Shown: positions 8,943 to 18,345, counted from the first letter of the stretch. The stretch: 64,000 bases of DNA from Thalassobius sp. Cn5-15 (GCF_022347685.1 NZ_JAKRGF010000006.1:1-64000), one strand, 5' to 3'. Numbers and translations: made by a program. The notes: generated from the letters alone by a model not told the origin.

Positions 8943-9668
8943 ATGCCCAAGCAGAAAGGTGACAAAGCGGCCCCTCAGACCGCTTATGTGCTGGACGGTG
9001 ATCCGTCGGTCACGGTGCATTTGCGCCGGTCCGCGCAAGCGCGGCGGCTGTCGCTCAGGGTGTCGGGGCTGGATTCGCGGGTGACGCTGACGCTGCCGCG
9101 TGGGGTGTCGGACCGTGAAGGATTGTCTTTTGCGCAAGAGAAAGCCGATTGGCTGCGCCGTCAAATCGACAGCCGACCAGAGATCTGTGAAGTCGGTCTG
9201 GGTGTTAGCCTACCGATCTATGGCACGCCACACGCGATTGTTGCGGGGCAGGGGCGCGGTATTCGAGTTGCGGATGGGGAGCTGTATGTGCCGGGCAATC
9301 CCGAAACCGCAGGCCGTCGGGTGGCGGCCTTTTTGAAAACTTTGGCGCGGGATCAACTGGCTGCGGCTTCTGACCGCTATGCAGCGGATCTGAAACGGCC
9401 TTACAATCGCATATCCCTGCGCGATACGCGGTCGCGTTGGGGGTCGTGTTCCTCGGCTGGGGTGCTGATGTATTCGTGGCGCCTGGTGATGGCCCCGATG
9501 GAGGTGCTGGAATATGTCGCCGCCCATGAGGTCGCGCATTTGCGGCACATGGATCATTCCCCTGCCTTCTGGAAACAGGTGCGTGAACTCTATGGTGAGT
9601 ATCAGCCCGCGCGTCAGTGGCTGCGTGACAATGGCGCAGCGTTGCATCGATACCGTTTTGACGCCTGA
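8943..9668 (+). CDS. YgjP-like M48/DUF45 metallopeptidase
   Basis: Starting at ATG 8943 the product is 241 residues. It carries RSRWGSCSS (164-172) followed by HEVAHLRHMDHSPAFW: HEVAH at 195-199 supplies two zinc-ligand histidines and the catalytic Glu, and His205 is the likely third ligand. This is the DUF45/YgjP (SprT-like) zinc metallopeptidase pattern. There is no signal peptide, so it acts in the cytoplasm; substrates of the family are not established. The frame is open upstream to 8439 but that part overlaps tRNA-Ala and the antisense FYDLN gene, so it is not coding. Confidence 0.9.
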   Translation: MPKQKGDKAAPQTAYVLDGDPSVTVHLRRSAQARRLSLRVSGLDSRVTLTLPRGVSDREGLSFAQEKADWLRRQIDSRPEICEVGLGVSLPIYGTPHAIVAGQGRGIRVADGELYVPGNPETAGRRVAAFLKTLARDQLAAASDRYAADLKRPYNRISLRDTRSRWGSCSSAGVLMYSWRLVMAPMEVLEYVAAHEVAHLRHMDHSPAFWKQVRELYGEYQPARQWLRDNGAALHRYRFDA

Positions 9669-9720
9669 GACCGTCGCGAATGTGAATTGACGTTGTGCCA
9701 TTTTGTGATCACATGGGCGC

Positions 9721-10371
9721 ATGTTGATCCACACCAGACCCGAAGCCACCCCCACATCTGCCCATGACCGCGTCTATCGCGGTTTGCGTGGGCGAATCAT
9801 GCATGGGGAGATTGAACCGGGCGCTGCCCTGACCCTGCGCGGTATCGGTGCGGAGTTTGAGGTGTCGATGACCCCCGCCCGCGAAGCCGTACGCCGTCTG
9901 GTGGCCGAGGGGGCGCTGACGCTGTCGACCTCTGGTCGGGTGAATACGCCAGAGTTGAGCAATGAACGGATCGAGGAATTGGCTGCCCTGCGCAGCCTGA
10001 TTGAGGTGGAACTGGCCAGTCGCGCACTGCCACGTGCGCATATGGCGCTGATCGAACGATTGCAGACCATCAATGGCGCTATTTCCGATGCGGTCGATCG
10101 CAAGGATGCAGTGGCCTACATTCGCACCAATCTGGAATTTCATCGTACGTTATATCTGCGCGCACAGGCGCCCGCGATGTTGGCAATGGCTGAAACAGTG
10201 TGGCTGCAACTGGGCCCGACCATGCGCGCGCTTTATGGTCGTTTACGTCGAACAGAACCGCCGCATTTTCACCGCCTGATCATTGCTGCGTTAAAGGCGG
10301 GGGATGAACCCGGTTTGCGGCTGGCGGTGCGGTCTGACGTGACACAAGGGCTGAAGATGTTGGTGGGTTGA
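9721..10371 (+). CDS. GntR family transcriptional regulator (FCD type)
   Basis: The 216-residue protein has an N-terminal winged HTH (about 15-75: VYRGLRGRIMHGEIEPGAALT, VSMTPAREAVRRLVAEGAL) typical of GntR regulators, then an all-helical FCD-like effector domain with LEFHRTLY and FHRLIIAAL. FCD regulators usually bind a metal ion and a small organic acid and repress catabolic or transport genes. No catabolic operon adjoins it, so its target is unclear; it stands alone between the metallopeptidase and the S49 peptidase, both on the same strand. Confidence 0.92.
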   Translation: MLIHTRPEATPTSAHDRVYRGLRGRIMHGEIEPGAALTLRGIGAEFEVSMTPAREAVRRLVAEGALTLSTSGRVNTPELSNERIEELAALRSLIEVELASRALPRAHMALIERLQTINGAISDAVDRKDAVAYIRTNLEFHRTLYLRAQAPAMLAMAETVWLQLGPTMRALYGRLRRTEPPHFHRLIIAALKAGDEPGLRLAVRSDVTQGLKMLVG

Positions 10372-10524
10372 GGACAGATTTGTGTTCGGTGCCGTTATCT
10401 ATAAATGTACGTTATCGGCTGTGTTCCATCTTGTTATGACATGCGTTCGAAACCGCGCCTTTTTCGTCACGAATACGGGATCGCGCCTCTGTCGTCCCTT
10501 GTTCGCTAAGGGCGCCACCTCTAC

Positions 10525-11328
10525 ATGGTTTGCATGATGAAACTGCCATTCACCCAAAAACGCCCCCGTGTTGCGGTCATTCGCATGCAGGGGATGATTG
10601 CCACAGGCGACCGTGCCCCGTTGAACGATGCGGGGCTGGGACCATTGATTGAACGCGCCTTTCGCAAGGGTAAACCGCAGGCGGTGGCGCTTGTTATCAA
10701 CTCTCCCGGTGGCTCTCCCGTGCAGTCCTCGCTGATCGCCGCCCGTGTGCGGCGTCTGGCGGAGGAGAAGAAAATTCCCGTGCATGCCTTTGTTGAGGAT
10801 GTCGCGGCTTCTGGTGGCTACTGGCTGGCAGCAGCCGCGGATGATATTTACGCCGATCCTGCCTCGATCATTGGCTCCATTGGGGTGATTTCCTCTGGTT
10901 TCGGCGCGCATGAGCTGCTGAGCCGTCACGGGGTGGAACGGCGCGTCTATACTTCGGTGAAATCGAAATCCATGCTGGACCCGTTCCTGCCGGAAAAGCC
11001 GGAGGATGTGGAGCGTTTGAAAGAGATCCTTGGTGATATGCATGGCGTTTTTGAAAGCTATGTTTGTGATCGCCGTGGCGCACGTCTGAGTGCTGATCCC
11101 GATCTGTTCACTGGGCGCGTATGGATGGCGGAAAAGGCGCAGGCGCTGGGTTTGATCGACGGGATCGGCCATGTCACCCCCAAGCTGAAAGAGATCTATG
11201 GCGACAAAACCCGCTTTATGGTCTATGGCCGCAAACGGGGATTAATGTCACGCTTTGGCATGCAGTTTGCGCAAGACGCGGCGAGCCTTCTTGAGGAGCG
11301 CGCCGCTTACGCGCGCTTCGGTCTGTAA
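10525..11328 (+). CDS. S49 family serine peptidase (SppA/SohB-like)
   Basis: The 267-residue protein shows the S49 fold: VALVINSPGGSPVQSS (oxyanion loop region), nucleophile Ser96 in VAASGGYWLA, DPASIIGSIGVI and a Lys in SVKSKSMLDPF (146-148) acting as general base. Family members degrade cleaved signal peptides or membrane-associated peptides. This short form lacks the N-terminal transmembrane anchor and second repeat of E. coli SppA. Met4 or Met5 are alternative starts. The gene is 13 bases before a small membrane protein gene and the CaCA antiporter, probably one transcription unit. Confidence 0.92.
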   Translation: MVCMMKLPFTQKRPRVAVIRMQGMIATGDRAPLNDAGLGPLIERAFRKGKPQAVALVINSPGGSPVQSSLIAARVRRLAEEKKIPVHAFVEDVAASGGYWLAAAADDIYADPASIIGSIGVISSGFGAHELLSRHGVERRVYTSVKSKSMLDPFLPEKPEDVERLKEILGDMHGVFESYVCDRRGARLSADPDLFTGRVWMAEKAQALGLIDGIGHVTPKLKEIYGDKTRFMVYGRKRGLMSRFGMQFAQDAASLLEERAAYARFGL

Positions 11329-11341
11329 GGCGGGAACGTAA

Positions 11342-11509
11342 ATGCTGTTTAAGATCATCACCTTCTTCCTCATCGGCATGGCTGTTCTGGCCATGTTTGG
11401 CAAGGTGAAGATCCCCGGCCAGAAGCGGTTGGCGTCTGCCAGATGCAACCGCTGTGGCCGTTTCAAGATTGGCAAGGGGCCATGCCCCTGCACCAAGGGA
11501 GTGCGCTAA
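11342..11509 (+). CDS. 55-aa membrane-anchored zinc-ribbon-like protein
   Basis: ATG 11342 to TAA 11509 encodes 55 residues: a hydrophobic N-terminal segment (LFKIITFFLIGMAVLAMFG, about residues 2-20), a short basic linker, and a four-cysteine module CNRCGRF...GPCPC (Cys35, 38, 48, 50) that could hold a zinc ion. It lies 13 bases after the S49 peptidase stop and 3 bases before the antiporter start, so it is very likely translated within that operon. I do not recognise a named family. It may be a small accessory to either neighbour. Confidence 0.75.
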   Translation: MLFKIITFFLIGMAVLAMFGKVKIPGQKRLASARCNRCGRFKIGKGPCPCTKGVR

Positions 11510-11512
11510 GAC

Positions 11513-12460
11513 ATGATCGAGTGGCTGTATGCGGGGCTGGGGCTGATTATTCTGCTGCTAGCAGGGGATGCTTTGGTGAAAGGTGCGGTGAATCTATCAC
11601 TGCGCATTGGGATCCCGGCGCTGATTGTCAGCCTGACGATTGTGGCCTTTGGTACTTCTGCACCGGAATTGTTGATTTCCATCACGGCTGCGCTGGAGGA
11701 AAAACCGGGCATCGCGCTGGGTAATGTCATCGGGTCCAACATCGCCAATGTGCTGCTGGTGCTGGGCGTGCCGGCGCTGATTTCGACCATGCAGTCGTCC
11801 AAATGTGAAAGTCGCAACAGCTATCTGCAGATGTTGGCAGGTAGTGTTCTGTTTATCGTGTTGGCTTTTTTCGGGACATTCACCTGGGTTAGCGGTGTAA
11901 TCCTGCTGACCGCGCTGAGCATGACGCTGATCTGGGCACTGCAACATGCCCGTGCCCACATCGCGATGGGCGAACACGACGATCTGGAGGATCCCGAAGG
12001 TGCTGACCCCGATATGCCGTGGTGGAAAATCACCGTCTATCTTGGCCTCGGCCTTATTGGTCTGCCGTTGGGGGCAGAATTGTTGCTGGACGGTGCGGTC
12101 AGCATTGCGCGGATGTTTGATATTCCCGAAACGGTTATTGGCCTGACACTGGTGGCGATCGGTACCTCGCTGCCCGAATTGGCCACTACGGTGATGGCAG
12201 TGATCCGTCGTCAGGCAGAGGTGGCGCTGGGCAATGTGATCGGGTCGAATATGTTCAACCTCTTGGCTATTATTGGCGTCACCGCTGTGGTTAGCCCGAT
12301 CCCTGTCGACTCTGATCTGCTGGAGTTCGATATCTGGGTAATGCTGGCGGCGACGCTGTTGTTGGTCCCGTTTGTGTTCCTGAAACAAAACATCACGCGT
12401 GTCTGGGGTATCTTGCTGTCGGGCCTCTACGTGGCCTATGTGCTGACCACGTTGAACTGA
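11513..12460 (+). CDS. calcium/sodium antiporter, CaCA family (YrbG-like)
   Basis: The 315-residue membrane protein has two homologous halves, each with the alpha-repeat of the Ca2+/cation antiporter superfamily: GTSAPELLIS...ALGNVIGSNIANVLLVLG in the first half and GTSLPELATT...ALGNVIGSNMFNLLAIIG in the second, the acidic residues being the cation ligands. About ten transmembrane helices are predicted, with a hydrophilic acidic loop (EHDDLEDPEGADPD) between halves. It exchanges cytoplasmic Ca2+ for Na+ or H+ in the inner membrane. It follows the small zinc-ribbon protein by 3 bases. Confidence 0.95.
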   Translation: MIEWLYAGLGLIILLLAGDALVKGAVNLSLRIGIPALIVSLTIVAFGTSAPELLISITAALEEKPGIALGNVIGSNIANVLLVLGVPALISTMQSSKCESRNSYLQMLAGSVLFIVLAFFGTFTWVSGVILLTALSMTLIWALQHARAHIAMGEHDDLEDPEGADPDMPWWKITVYLGLGLIGLPLGAELLLDGAVSIARMFDIPETVIGLTLVAIGTSLPELATTVMAVIRRQAEVALGNVIGSNMFNLLAIIGVTAVVSPIPVDSDLLEFDIWVMLAATLLLVPFVFLKQNITRVWGILLSGLYVAYVLTTLN

Positions 12461-12478
12461 TCCTGATAGGAGGACGCA

Positions 12479-13261
12479 ATGGCTGTTGCATTGGTAACCG
12501 GCGCGGGCAAGCGTCTGGGGCGCGCGATGGCGCTTTATCTGGCGGGGCGGGGCTATGATTTGGCGGTGCATTACGCAAGTTCTGCGCCCGAGGCCGCCGA
12601 GGTGGTGGCAGAGGCGCGCTCCATGGGGCGCAAGGCAGAGGCGTTTCAGGCGGATCTGTTGATTGAGGAAGAGGCCGCTGGCCTGTTCCCCCGCGTTGCG
12701 GCAGCGTTTGACACCCCTATTACCTGTCTGGTGAACAACGCATCCGTTTTTGAATATGACCGGCTTGAAACCGTCAGTCGCGATAGCTGGGACCGGCATC
12801 TGAATTCCAACCTGCGGGCGCCGTTTTTGTTGATCCAGGGGATGGCAGCGCAGGTTCCAGAGGCCACCCGTGATGAGAACGGCGAATTGCTGGCGCAAGG
12901 GCTGGTGGTCAATATGGTTGACCAGCGTGTACGCAAGCTGACGCCCGAGTTCATGACATATACTTTGTCGAAGATGGGCCTGTGGACCCTGACACAGACA
13001 GCGGCCCTGTCGCTGGCCCCACATGTGCGGGTGAATGCTATTGGGCCCGGCAGTACGCTGATCGGCGCCCGTCAGGCGCAGGACCATTTTGACGCGCAGC
13101 GGTCCAACTCGATCCTGCAGCGCGGCCCCAATGTCAGTGACATCGTCGCGGCGCTGGGCTTCTTCTTGGATTCGCCTGCAATCACGGGCCAATTGCTGTG
13201 TTCTGACGGTGGTCAGCACCTTGCATGGCAGACGCCGGACATCATAAACAAACGCGGTTAA
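12479..13261 (+). CDS. SDR family oxidoreductase (FolM/pteridine reductase-like)
   Basis: This 260-residue short-chain dehydrogenase has the nucleotide loop TGAGKRLG (7-14), NNAS in the fourth strand and the catalytic YTLSK (Tyr-x-x-x-Lys). The TGAGKRLGRA loop with an Arg/Lys pair favours NADPH. The pattern VNMVDQRV...TPEFMTYTLSK resembles FolM-type dihydromonapterin/pteridine reductases, which would supply tetrahydropterins, but the substrate is not proven. It starts 19 bases after the antiporter stop with GATAGGAGG as a strong ribosome binding site, so it ends that operon. Confidence 0.9.
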   Translation: MAVALVTGAGKRLGRAMALYLAGRGYDLAVHYASSAPEAAEVVAEARSMGRKAEAFQADLLIEEEAAGLFPRVAAAFDTPITCLVNNASVFEYDRLETVSRDSWDRHLNSNLRAPFLLIQGMAAQVPEATRDENGELLAQGLVVNMVDQRVRKLTPEFMTYTLSKMGLWTLTQTAALSLAPHVRVNAIGPGSTLIGARQAQDHFDAQRSNSILQRGPNVSDIVAALGFFLDSPAITGQLLCSDGGQHLAWQTPDIINKRG

Positions 13262-13269
13262 AAGATGAC

Positions 13270-13292
13270 TCCGTGCCAGAGTTTTGCACGGA
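13270..13292 (+). terminator. stem-loop after the SDR gene
   Basis: TCCGTGC (13270-13276) pairs with GCACGGA (13286-13292) around a 9-base loop and is followed by TGTCGTTTCTG. It starts 9 bases after the SDR stop codon. The T tract is poor, so termination strength is uncertain. Confidence 0.5.
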
Positions 13293-13556
13293 TGTCGTTT
13301 CTGTTACCAAACTGTTATCAAAAGTTTAATATTTTCAAGTGCTTGCTTGAGGCGCGGAAAAGTTTTATTAAATTTCAATTAGTTATATTTGCGCCTATTT
13401 TTTGAGCATATCAATAAAATGGGCAGAAAATAACGAAAAAACGACGTTCCCCAAAAGCTATCACCAGAGTTATCCACAGAAACGGTGGAAAGGTTTTTCC
13501 TTGCCCCACAGGGCCAAAGATTGCAGCGGGCGGGGGGGAATCATATCTCTGTCTGT
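13293..13556 (+). promoter_or_regulatory. AT-rich uvrC upstream region with a DnaA box
   Basis: This stretch is strikingly A+T rich compared with its surroundings (TTTAATATTTTC, TTTTATTAAATTTCAATTAGTTATATTTG) and holds a perfect DnaA box TTATCCACA at 13470-13478, plus the imperfect TTATCAAAA near 13315. It precedes uvrC and is the natural place for its promoter. Only one perfect DnaA box is seen, so an origin is not supported. Confidence 0.5.
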
Positions 13557-15419
13557 ATGAGTGATTCTTCTGCTGATTCCCTGACCGGCCATGCGCTGAT
13601 CCAATCCTACCTCAAGACGCTGGATGGCTCACCGGGGGTGTACCGGATGCTGGATGCGCAGGCGCGCGTGCTTTACGTGGGTAAAGCGCGCAATCTGCGG
13701 GCGCGGGTGTCAAACTATGCGCGGCCCTCTGGTCACTCTGGCCGGATCGCGCGGATGATCTCGGAAACCGCGTCGATGATGTTCCTGACCACGCGCACCG
13801 AAACAGAAGCGCTGCTGCTAGAACAGAACCTGATCAAACAGCTGAAGCCCAAGTTCAACGTGCTGCTGCGTGACGACAAATCGTTTCCCAATATCATGGT
13901 GACACATCACGAATACCCGATGATTCGCAAACACCGCGGCGCCAAAAGCGATCGTGGCGCCTACTATGGGCCGTTTGCCAGCGGAGGCGCGGTGAACCGG
14001 GTGCTGGACCAGCTGCAAAAGGGTTTCTTGCTGCGGACTTGTTCAGATGCGGATTTCCATGCGCGCACGCGGCCCTGTTTGCAGGCGCAGATTAAACGCT
14101 GCTCGGCCCCCTGTGTGGGGCGGATCAGCCCGCAGGAGTATGCCCGCAGCGTTGATGAAGCGCAGCGCTTTTTATCGGGTAAGTCCACGGAGATTCAGCG
14201 TGTTCTGGCGGATCAAATGCAGGAGGCCTCGGCCGCGATGGAGTTTGAGCGCGCCGCTGCTCTGCGCGACCGGATCAAGGCGTTGACGCAGGTACAGACT
14301 GCGCAGGGGATCAACCCACAGACCGTACCCGAAGCGGATGTGATCGCGCTTTATATGGAGAACGGGCAGGCCTGCGTTCAGGTCTTCTTTATCCGTGCCA
14401 ATCAGAACTGGGGCAACAAAGATTATTACCCCCGTGTGGGCGAGGGGGTCTCCAGTGCTGAGGTGATGGAGGCGTTCATGGGCCAGTTCTATGATAAGCG
14501 TGATCCTGCGCGATTGCTATTGCTGTCCCATGGGATCGAAAACGATGATTTGATGGGCGAGGCCCTCAGCGGAAAACTGGGTCGCAAAGTGGAAATCGCC
14601 TTGCCACAGCGTGGCGAAAAGGCAGAACTGGTGGAAGGCGCGTTGCGCAACGCCCGTGAAAGCCTGGCGCGTAAGATGTCGGAAAGTGCAACGCAGGCCA
14701 AACTGCTGCGCGGTGTGGCAGAGGCCTTCGGCCTCAAAGGACCGCCTGCGCGGATTGAGGTGTATGACAACAGCCATATTCAGGGCACCAATGCGGTGGG
14801 CGGGATGATTGTGGCTGGCGCAGATGGGTTCCTGAAAAATCAATATCGCAAGTTCAATATCCGTGGCGAAGAGCTGACTCCCGGTGATGATTTCGGCATG
14901 ATGAAAGAGGTTCTGACTCGTCGTTTCAAACGCTTGCTGAAAGAAGATCCCGACCGTGACAAAGGCATGTGGCCCGAGCTGTTGCTGATTGACGGCGGTG
15001 CCGGTCAGGTTTCCGCAGTGCAGGAGATTATGGAAGAATACGGGGTAGAGGATATCCCGATGGTCGGTGTTGCCAAAGGGGTGGATCGCGATCACGGTAA
15101 GGAAGAGTTCCACCGTCATGGCGCCCGTCCCTTTGCGCTCCAACGTAACGATCCGGTACTATATTTCATCCAGCGCCTTCGTGATGAAGCCCACCGATTT
15201 GCTATCGGCACCCACCGCGCCAAACGAGCCAAAGCCATTGGTGCCACGCCGCTGGATGAGGTGCCAGGAGTCGGCGCCACCCGCAAGCGTGCGCTATTGA
15301 TCCATTTTGGATCGGCCAAGGCCGTAAGTCGTGCTGCCCTTGCGGATCTGCGGGCCGTGGATGGAATTTCCGACGCATTGGCGCAGACAATCTATGATTT
15401 TTTTCATGAAAAAGGTTGA
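13557..15419 (+). CDS. uvrC: excinuclease ABC subunit UvrC
   Basis: From ATG 13557 ([10 protein letters not shown]) the protein is 620 residues, the normal UvrC size. It has the N-terminal GIY-YIG nuclease (GVYRMLDAQ...LYVGKARNL) that makes the 3' incision, a UVR motif ([18 protein letters not shown]) that contacts UvrB, the RNase H-like domain ([28 protein letters not shown]) for the 5' incision, and C-terminal helix-hairpin-helix motifs ([23 protein letters not shown]). It acts with UvrA and UvrB in nucleotide excision repair. The frame runs up to 13485 but family alignment favours 13557. Confidence 0.97.
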   Translation: MSDSSADSLTGHALIQSYLKTLDGSPGVYRMLDAQARVLYVGKARNLRARVSNYARPSGHSGRIARMISETASMMFLTTRTETEALLLEQNLIKQLKPKFNVLLRDDKSFPNIMVTHHEYPMIRKHRGAKSDRGAYYGPFASGGAVNRVLDQLQKGFLLRTCSDADFHARTRPCLQAQIKRCSAPCVGRISPQEYARSVDEAQRFLSGKSTEIQRVLADQMQEASAAMEFERAAALRDRIKALTQVQTAQGINPQTVPEADVIALYMENGQACVQVFFIRANQNWGNKDYYPRVGEGVSSAEVMEAFMGQFYDKRDPARLLLLSHGIENDDLMGEALSGKLGRKVEIALPQRGEKAELVEGALRNARESLARKMSESATQAKLLRGVAEAFGLKGPPARIEVYDNSHIQGTNAVGGMIVAGADGFLKNQYRKFNIRGEELTPGDDFGMMKEVLTRRFKRLLKEDPDRDKGMWPELLLIDGGAGQVSAVQEIMEEYGVEDIPMVGVAKGVDRDHGKEEFHRHGARPFALQRNDPVLYFIQRLRDEAHRFAIGTHRAKRAKAIGATPLDEVPGVGATRKRALLIHFGSAKAVSRAALADLRAVDGISDALAQTIYDFFHEKG

Positions 15420-15568
15420 AACCCATCCTTAAGGATGTATGCGGCCGCGTTTGAGGTCCTTGATTTTAAAATTCGGGCCGCAGATAGTGTATGTACTTTT
15501 CAGCGGCTTCGCGCGTTGATTGGGCTGTAGAAGCCGCTTTGGAATGCCATTTCCGAAGGAGGTTTCGG

Positions 15569-16060
15569 TTGTTTGTTTCGGCTTTGCGTCGTCTTGTGTC
15601 CGCCGCGTTTGTTGTCATTTCCGCCAGCAGTGCTTCATGGGCAGATGCCTCTGAACAGGTGCTGATTATGGGCGATACCACTGCGTCCGGGCAATATGTG
15701 ACAATTGCTGATCTCGAAGCGCTGGGCCTGCAGACAATTTCCTCACGCACCCCCCATGATCCTAGTCCAGTTTCTTATTCTGGTATCTGGCTGAAAGATT
15801 TCGTCTCGCATTTCGGGACCGGTGACACAGCCGCATTGAAGTTTACAGCAATTGATTTTTACGAGGTTACTGTCACGCGACAGGAATGGCAGTCTGTGGA
15901 TTTCTTCTTGGCGACGCGAATAGGTGACGAATTTTTAGAATTTGAAAATCGTGGCCCCATGAGGGTCGTAATGCCCAATTATGATCCCAACGACAAATTA
16001 CACCAGGAATTAATCTCTAAATGGATCTGGATGATCACAGAAATCGAATTAAGCGACTGA
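15569..16060 (+). CDS. periplasmic sulfite-oxidase-fold (molybdopterin-binding-like) protein
   Basis: I place the start at TTG 15569 because a strong GAAGGAGG lies 6 bases upstream and a clean signal peptide follows (FVSALRRLVSAAFVV then ASWA-DASEQ cleavage). The 163-residue product matches the oxidoreductase molybdopterin-binding fold: VTIADLEAL, VSYSGIWLKDFV, KFTAIDFYEVTVT, FLATRIGDEF, RGPMRVVMPNYDP and a C-terminal KWIWMITEIEL. The mature protein has no cysteine to ligate molybdenum, so it is probably not a redox enzyme and may bind another ligand. Its last 40 bases overlap the kinase gene that follows, implying translational coupling and a sensory partnership. Confidence 0.8.
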   Translation: MFVSALRRLVSAAFVVISASSASWADASEQVLIMGDTTASGQYVTIADLEALGLQTISSRTPHDPSPVSYSGIWLKDFVSHFGTGDTAALKFTAIDFYEVTVTRQEWQSVDFFLATRIGDEFLEFENRGPMRVVMPNYDPNDKLHQELISKWIWMITEIELSD

Positions 16061-18345
16061 CCGGACTATCCATACCCCGTCTGACAATCCTGGTATTGCT
16101 GGGCGCTCTTGTGGTGGCTGCTTTCTTTTCTTTTGCCCTCAGGGCCGAAAATCAGGCGAAGGACACTGCACAGGCGACGCTGCGTGCGGTGGAAGCAGGA
16201 CGTTTTTCCTTCAAGGTCTCCCAACTGACACATCGCGCGGTGCGGCTTTATGATCAGGCGGTGATTGAGCAGGATGAGGCCAAACGCGCCCGCGCTGAAC
16301 GGATGCTGCGGGCAGCGCTTGGGTTTAGTTATACCCCCCTTGCGCAGAGCAAAGACCGCATTGATGAGCTGACCGATCATCTTGACGATCTGGTCGCGGT
16401 CATGGCGGTCGGTGGGCTGGCACCCACTGCAGCTCAACGGGTCGAGTTGGAGGCTCGGGTCAACGACATCGAACGCGCGACCATGCTTTATGAACAGGCG
16501 GGCCAGGCGCGTTTCCAGCAACAGCTCACTGTGATGAGTACGACTGAATATCGTAACGCGGTGTTCACACGTGTCGCCGCTTTGTCGCTGGTCACAGGCA
16601 TTTTGCTCTGCGCGGTGATCCTCGTTTTCATGCGTTCGGAACAGAAACAGACGAACCGCAGGATTGAGGCGGAATCGGCGAGCGAGGCGAAATCCGCCTT
16701 TCTTGCCAATATGAGCCATGAGATCCGCACACCGATGAATGGCATTGTAGGGATGGTCGAACTTCTGTCGCAGGCGCAGATGCCCGATGATCAGGCGCAG
16801 ATGGTTGACAGCATCCACGACTCGTCGATTTTTCTGTTGCAGATCATCGATGATATTCTGGATGCCGCCAAAATCGACGCCGGCCAGATGGAGCTGGAAA
16901 ATGAGAGCTTCAACCTGCTGCATGCGGTGGAGCGCACGGCGGAAACACTCGCGATCACGGCGCGCGACGCGCATGTGTTGTTTCAGGTCTATTTTGAACC
17001 TGATGTACCGGATTGCATCAAGGGCGACGCGTTGCGTTTGCGCCAGATCCTGTTGAACCTATTGAGCAACGGGATCAAGTTTTCCAAAGGAACCGAAGAC
17101 GCGCCGGGTCGCGTCCAGCTGTGGATTAGTGCCAACGCCCCCGCGGGCGAGTTGAAGTTTCGTGTGGTCGATACCGGCATCGGCATGACGTCGGATGTGA
17201 TCGAACGGATCTTCCTGCCCTTCAAACAGGCCGAGGAATCGACAACACGCAAATACGGCGGAACCGGACTAGGCCTGGTGATCACCCGCAACCTTGTTGA
17301 TCTGATGCATGGGCGCTTGCAGGTGATGAGCACTCCCGGTGAAGGGTCGGAGTTTTCGGTCACCATCCCGCTGCAGGTGTGTAACCAGACCGAAAATCTC
17401 GCTGACCTCACCGATGTGGCGCTGTTGCTGCACCTGGACAATCGCTATTTTGCCCAACGCACTGCCGCTGCGTTTGAACGGCGCGGCGCCACGGTGCATA
17501 TCACGCCGCAACTCGAAGAGGTGCTGTTCCAGATCGAAAAGAACACCAAAGATACGGTGGTGTTGCTGGGGCTTGATCAGCAGGCAGACAATGATGCGGT
17601 GCTGGCCATCCTGCGTAACCGGTTCGAAAACGTGAACGTGCTGGTTCTGGATCCCACACGTGGCAAGCCCAAGGGCCTGCTTGAGCCGCGGCTTTACGTG
17701 TCCTGCCGCTACCCGATGCATCACAGTGACGTGCTGCGCGGCATCGCCAAGCTGATGGGGCGCCCGACCCCGGCGAACTTCCCCGTCGGGGAAAAGGACA
17801 AGGAACTATTGCAAAAAGCTGTTTCGGCGAAATTGCGCGCTGCCCCCATTGTGGATCCCAAGCCTGTGCAAACGCTTTTGGCTGCGCCCCACGCAAAGGT
17901 GCTGATCATAGAAGACAACCCGTTGAACATTCAGGTTCTGACCCGGCAGTTGCAGAAACTGGGCTATGATTATGGCACTGCCACCAATGGTGCCGAAGGA
18001 TTGGAGGCATGGCGCAAGGGCGGTTTTGATGCGGTGCTTACGGATTGTCAGATGCCGGTGATGGACGGGCTGGACATGACCCGCCAAATCCGCAGTGAAG
18101 AACAAGCTGCAGGTCTTGCACCGATGCCGGTTCTGGCCATCTCGGCATCGGCCCTGCCGCAGGAGGCAGAGAAGTCACTGCAGGCAGGCGTTTCTGAATA
18201 TCTGACCAAACCGCTGAAAATCGACGTCCTGAACGCTGCCCTCGGTCGCTGGTTGACCCCTGATGGCGCGCCTAAAGATGGTCCATCCGGCGGACAGGAT
18301 GGCGGGCAGGATCCCGCTGCGGACGGCGTCGAGGACACGGTCTAA
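16021..18345 (+). CDS. membrane hybrid sensor histidine kinase/response regulator
   Basis: The 774-residue protein has transmembrane helices at about 20-40 and 184-204 bracketing a helical periplasmic sensor of about 140 residues, then HisKA with His233 in FLANMSHEIRTPMNG, an HATPase (NLLSNGIKFS, VDTGIGM, GGTGLGLVIT), a degenerate middle receiver-like region (about 450-590), and a C-terminal receiver with IIEDNPLNI, LTDCQMPVMDG and YLTKPLK. The start codon lies inside the preceding periplasmic protein gene in another frame. I infer that the secreted partner presents its ligand to this kinase. No HPt or output regulator is next to it; the signal is unknown. Confidence 0.92.
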   Translation: MDLDDHRNRIKRLTGLSIPRLTILVLLGALVVAAFFSFALRAENQAKDTAQATLRAVEAGRFSFKVSQLTHRAVRLYDQAVIEQDEAKRARAERMLRAALGFSYTPLAQSKDRIDELTDHLDDLVAVMAVGGLAPTAAQRVELEARVNDIERATMLYEQAGQARFQQQLTVMSTTEYRNAVFTRVAALSLVTGILLCAVILVFMRSEQKQTNRRIEAESASEAKSAFLANMSHEIRTPMNGIVGMVELLSQAQMPDDQAQMVDSIHDSSIFLLQIIDDILDAAKIDAGQMELENESFNLLHAVERTAETLAITARDAHVLFQVYFEPDVPDCIKGDALRLRQILLNLLSNGIKFSKGTEDAPGRVQLWISANAPAGELKFRVVDTGIGMTSDVIERIFLPFKQAEESTTRKYGGTGLGLVITRNLVDLMHGRLQVMSTPGEGSEFSVTIPLQVCNQTENLADLTDVALLLHLDNRYFAQRTAAAFERRGATVHITPQLEEVLFQIEKNTKDTVVLLGLDQQADNDAVLAILRNRFENVNVLVLDPTRGKPKGLLEPRLYVSCRYPMHHSDVLRGIAKLMGRPTPANFPVGEKDKELLQKAVSAKLRAAPIVDPKPVQTLLAAPHAKVLIIEDNPLNIQVLTRQLQKLGYDYGTATNGAEGLEAWRKGGFDAVLTDCQMPVMDGLDMTRQIRSEEQAAGLAPMPVLAISASALPQEAEKSLQAGVSEYLTKPLKIDVLNAALGRWLTPDGAPKDGPSGGQDGGQDPAADGVEDTV

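Noticed and set aside
11597-13219. 540-codon minus-strand frame across the antiporter and SDR genes
   Set aside because: It lies fully antisense to two clearly conserved genes, is rich in Gln, His and Arg in a way typical of shadow frames, and has no recognisable motif.
13293-13556. Origin of replication
   Set aside because: Only one perfect DnaA box is present and dnaA, parAB or hemE are not nearby.
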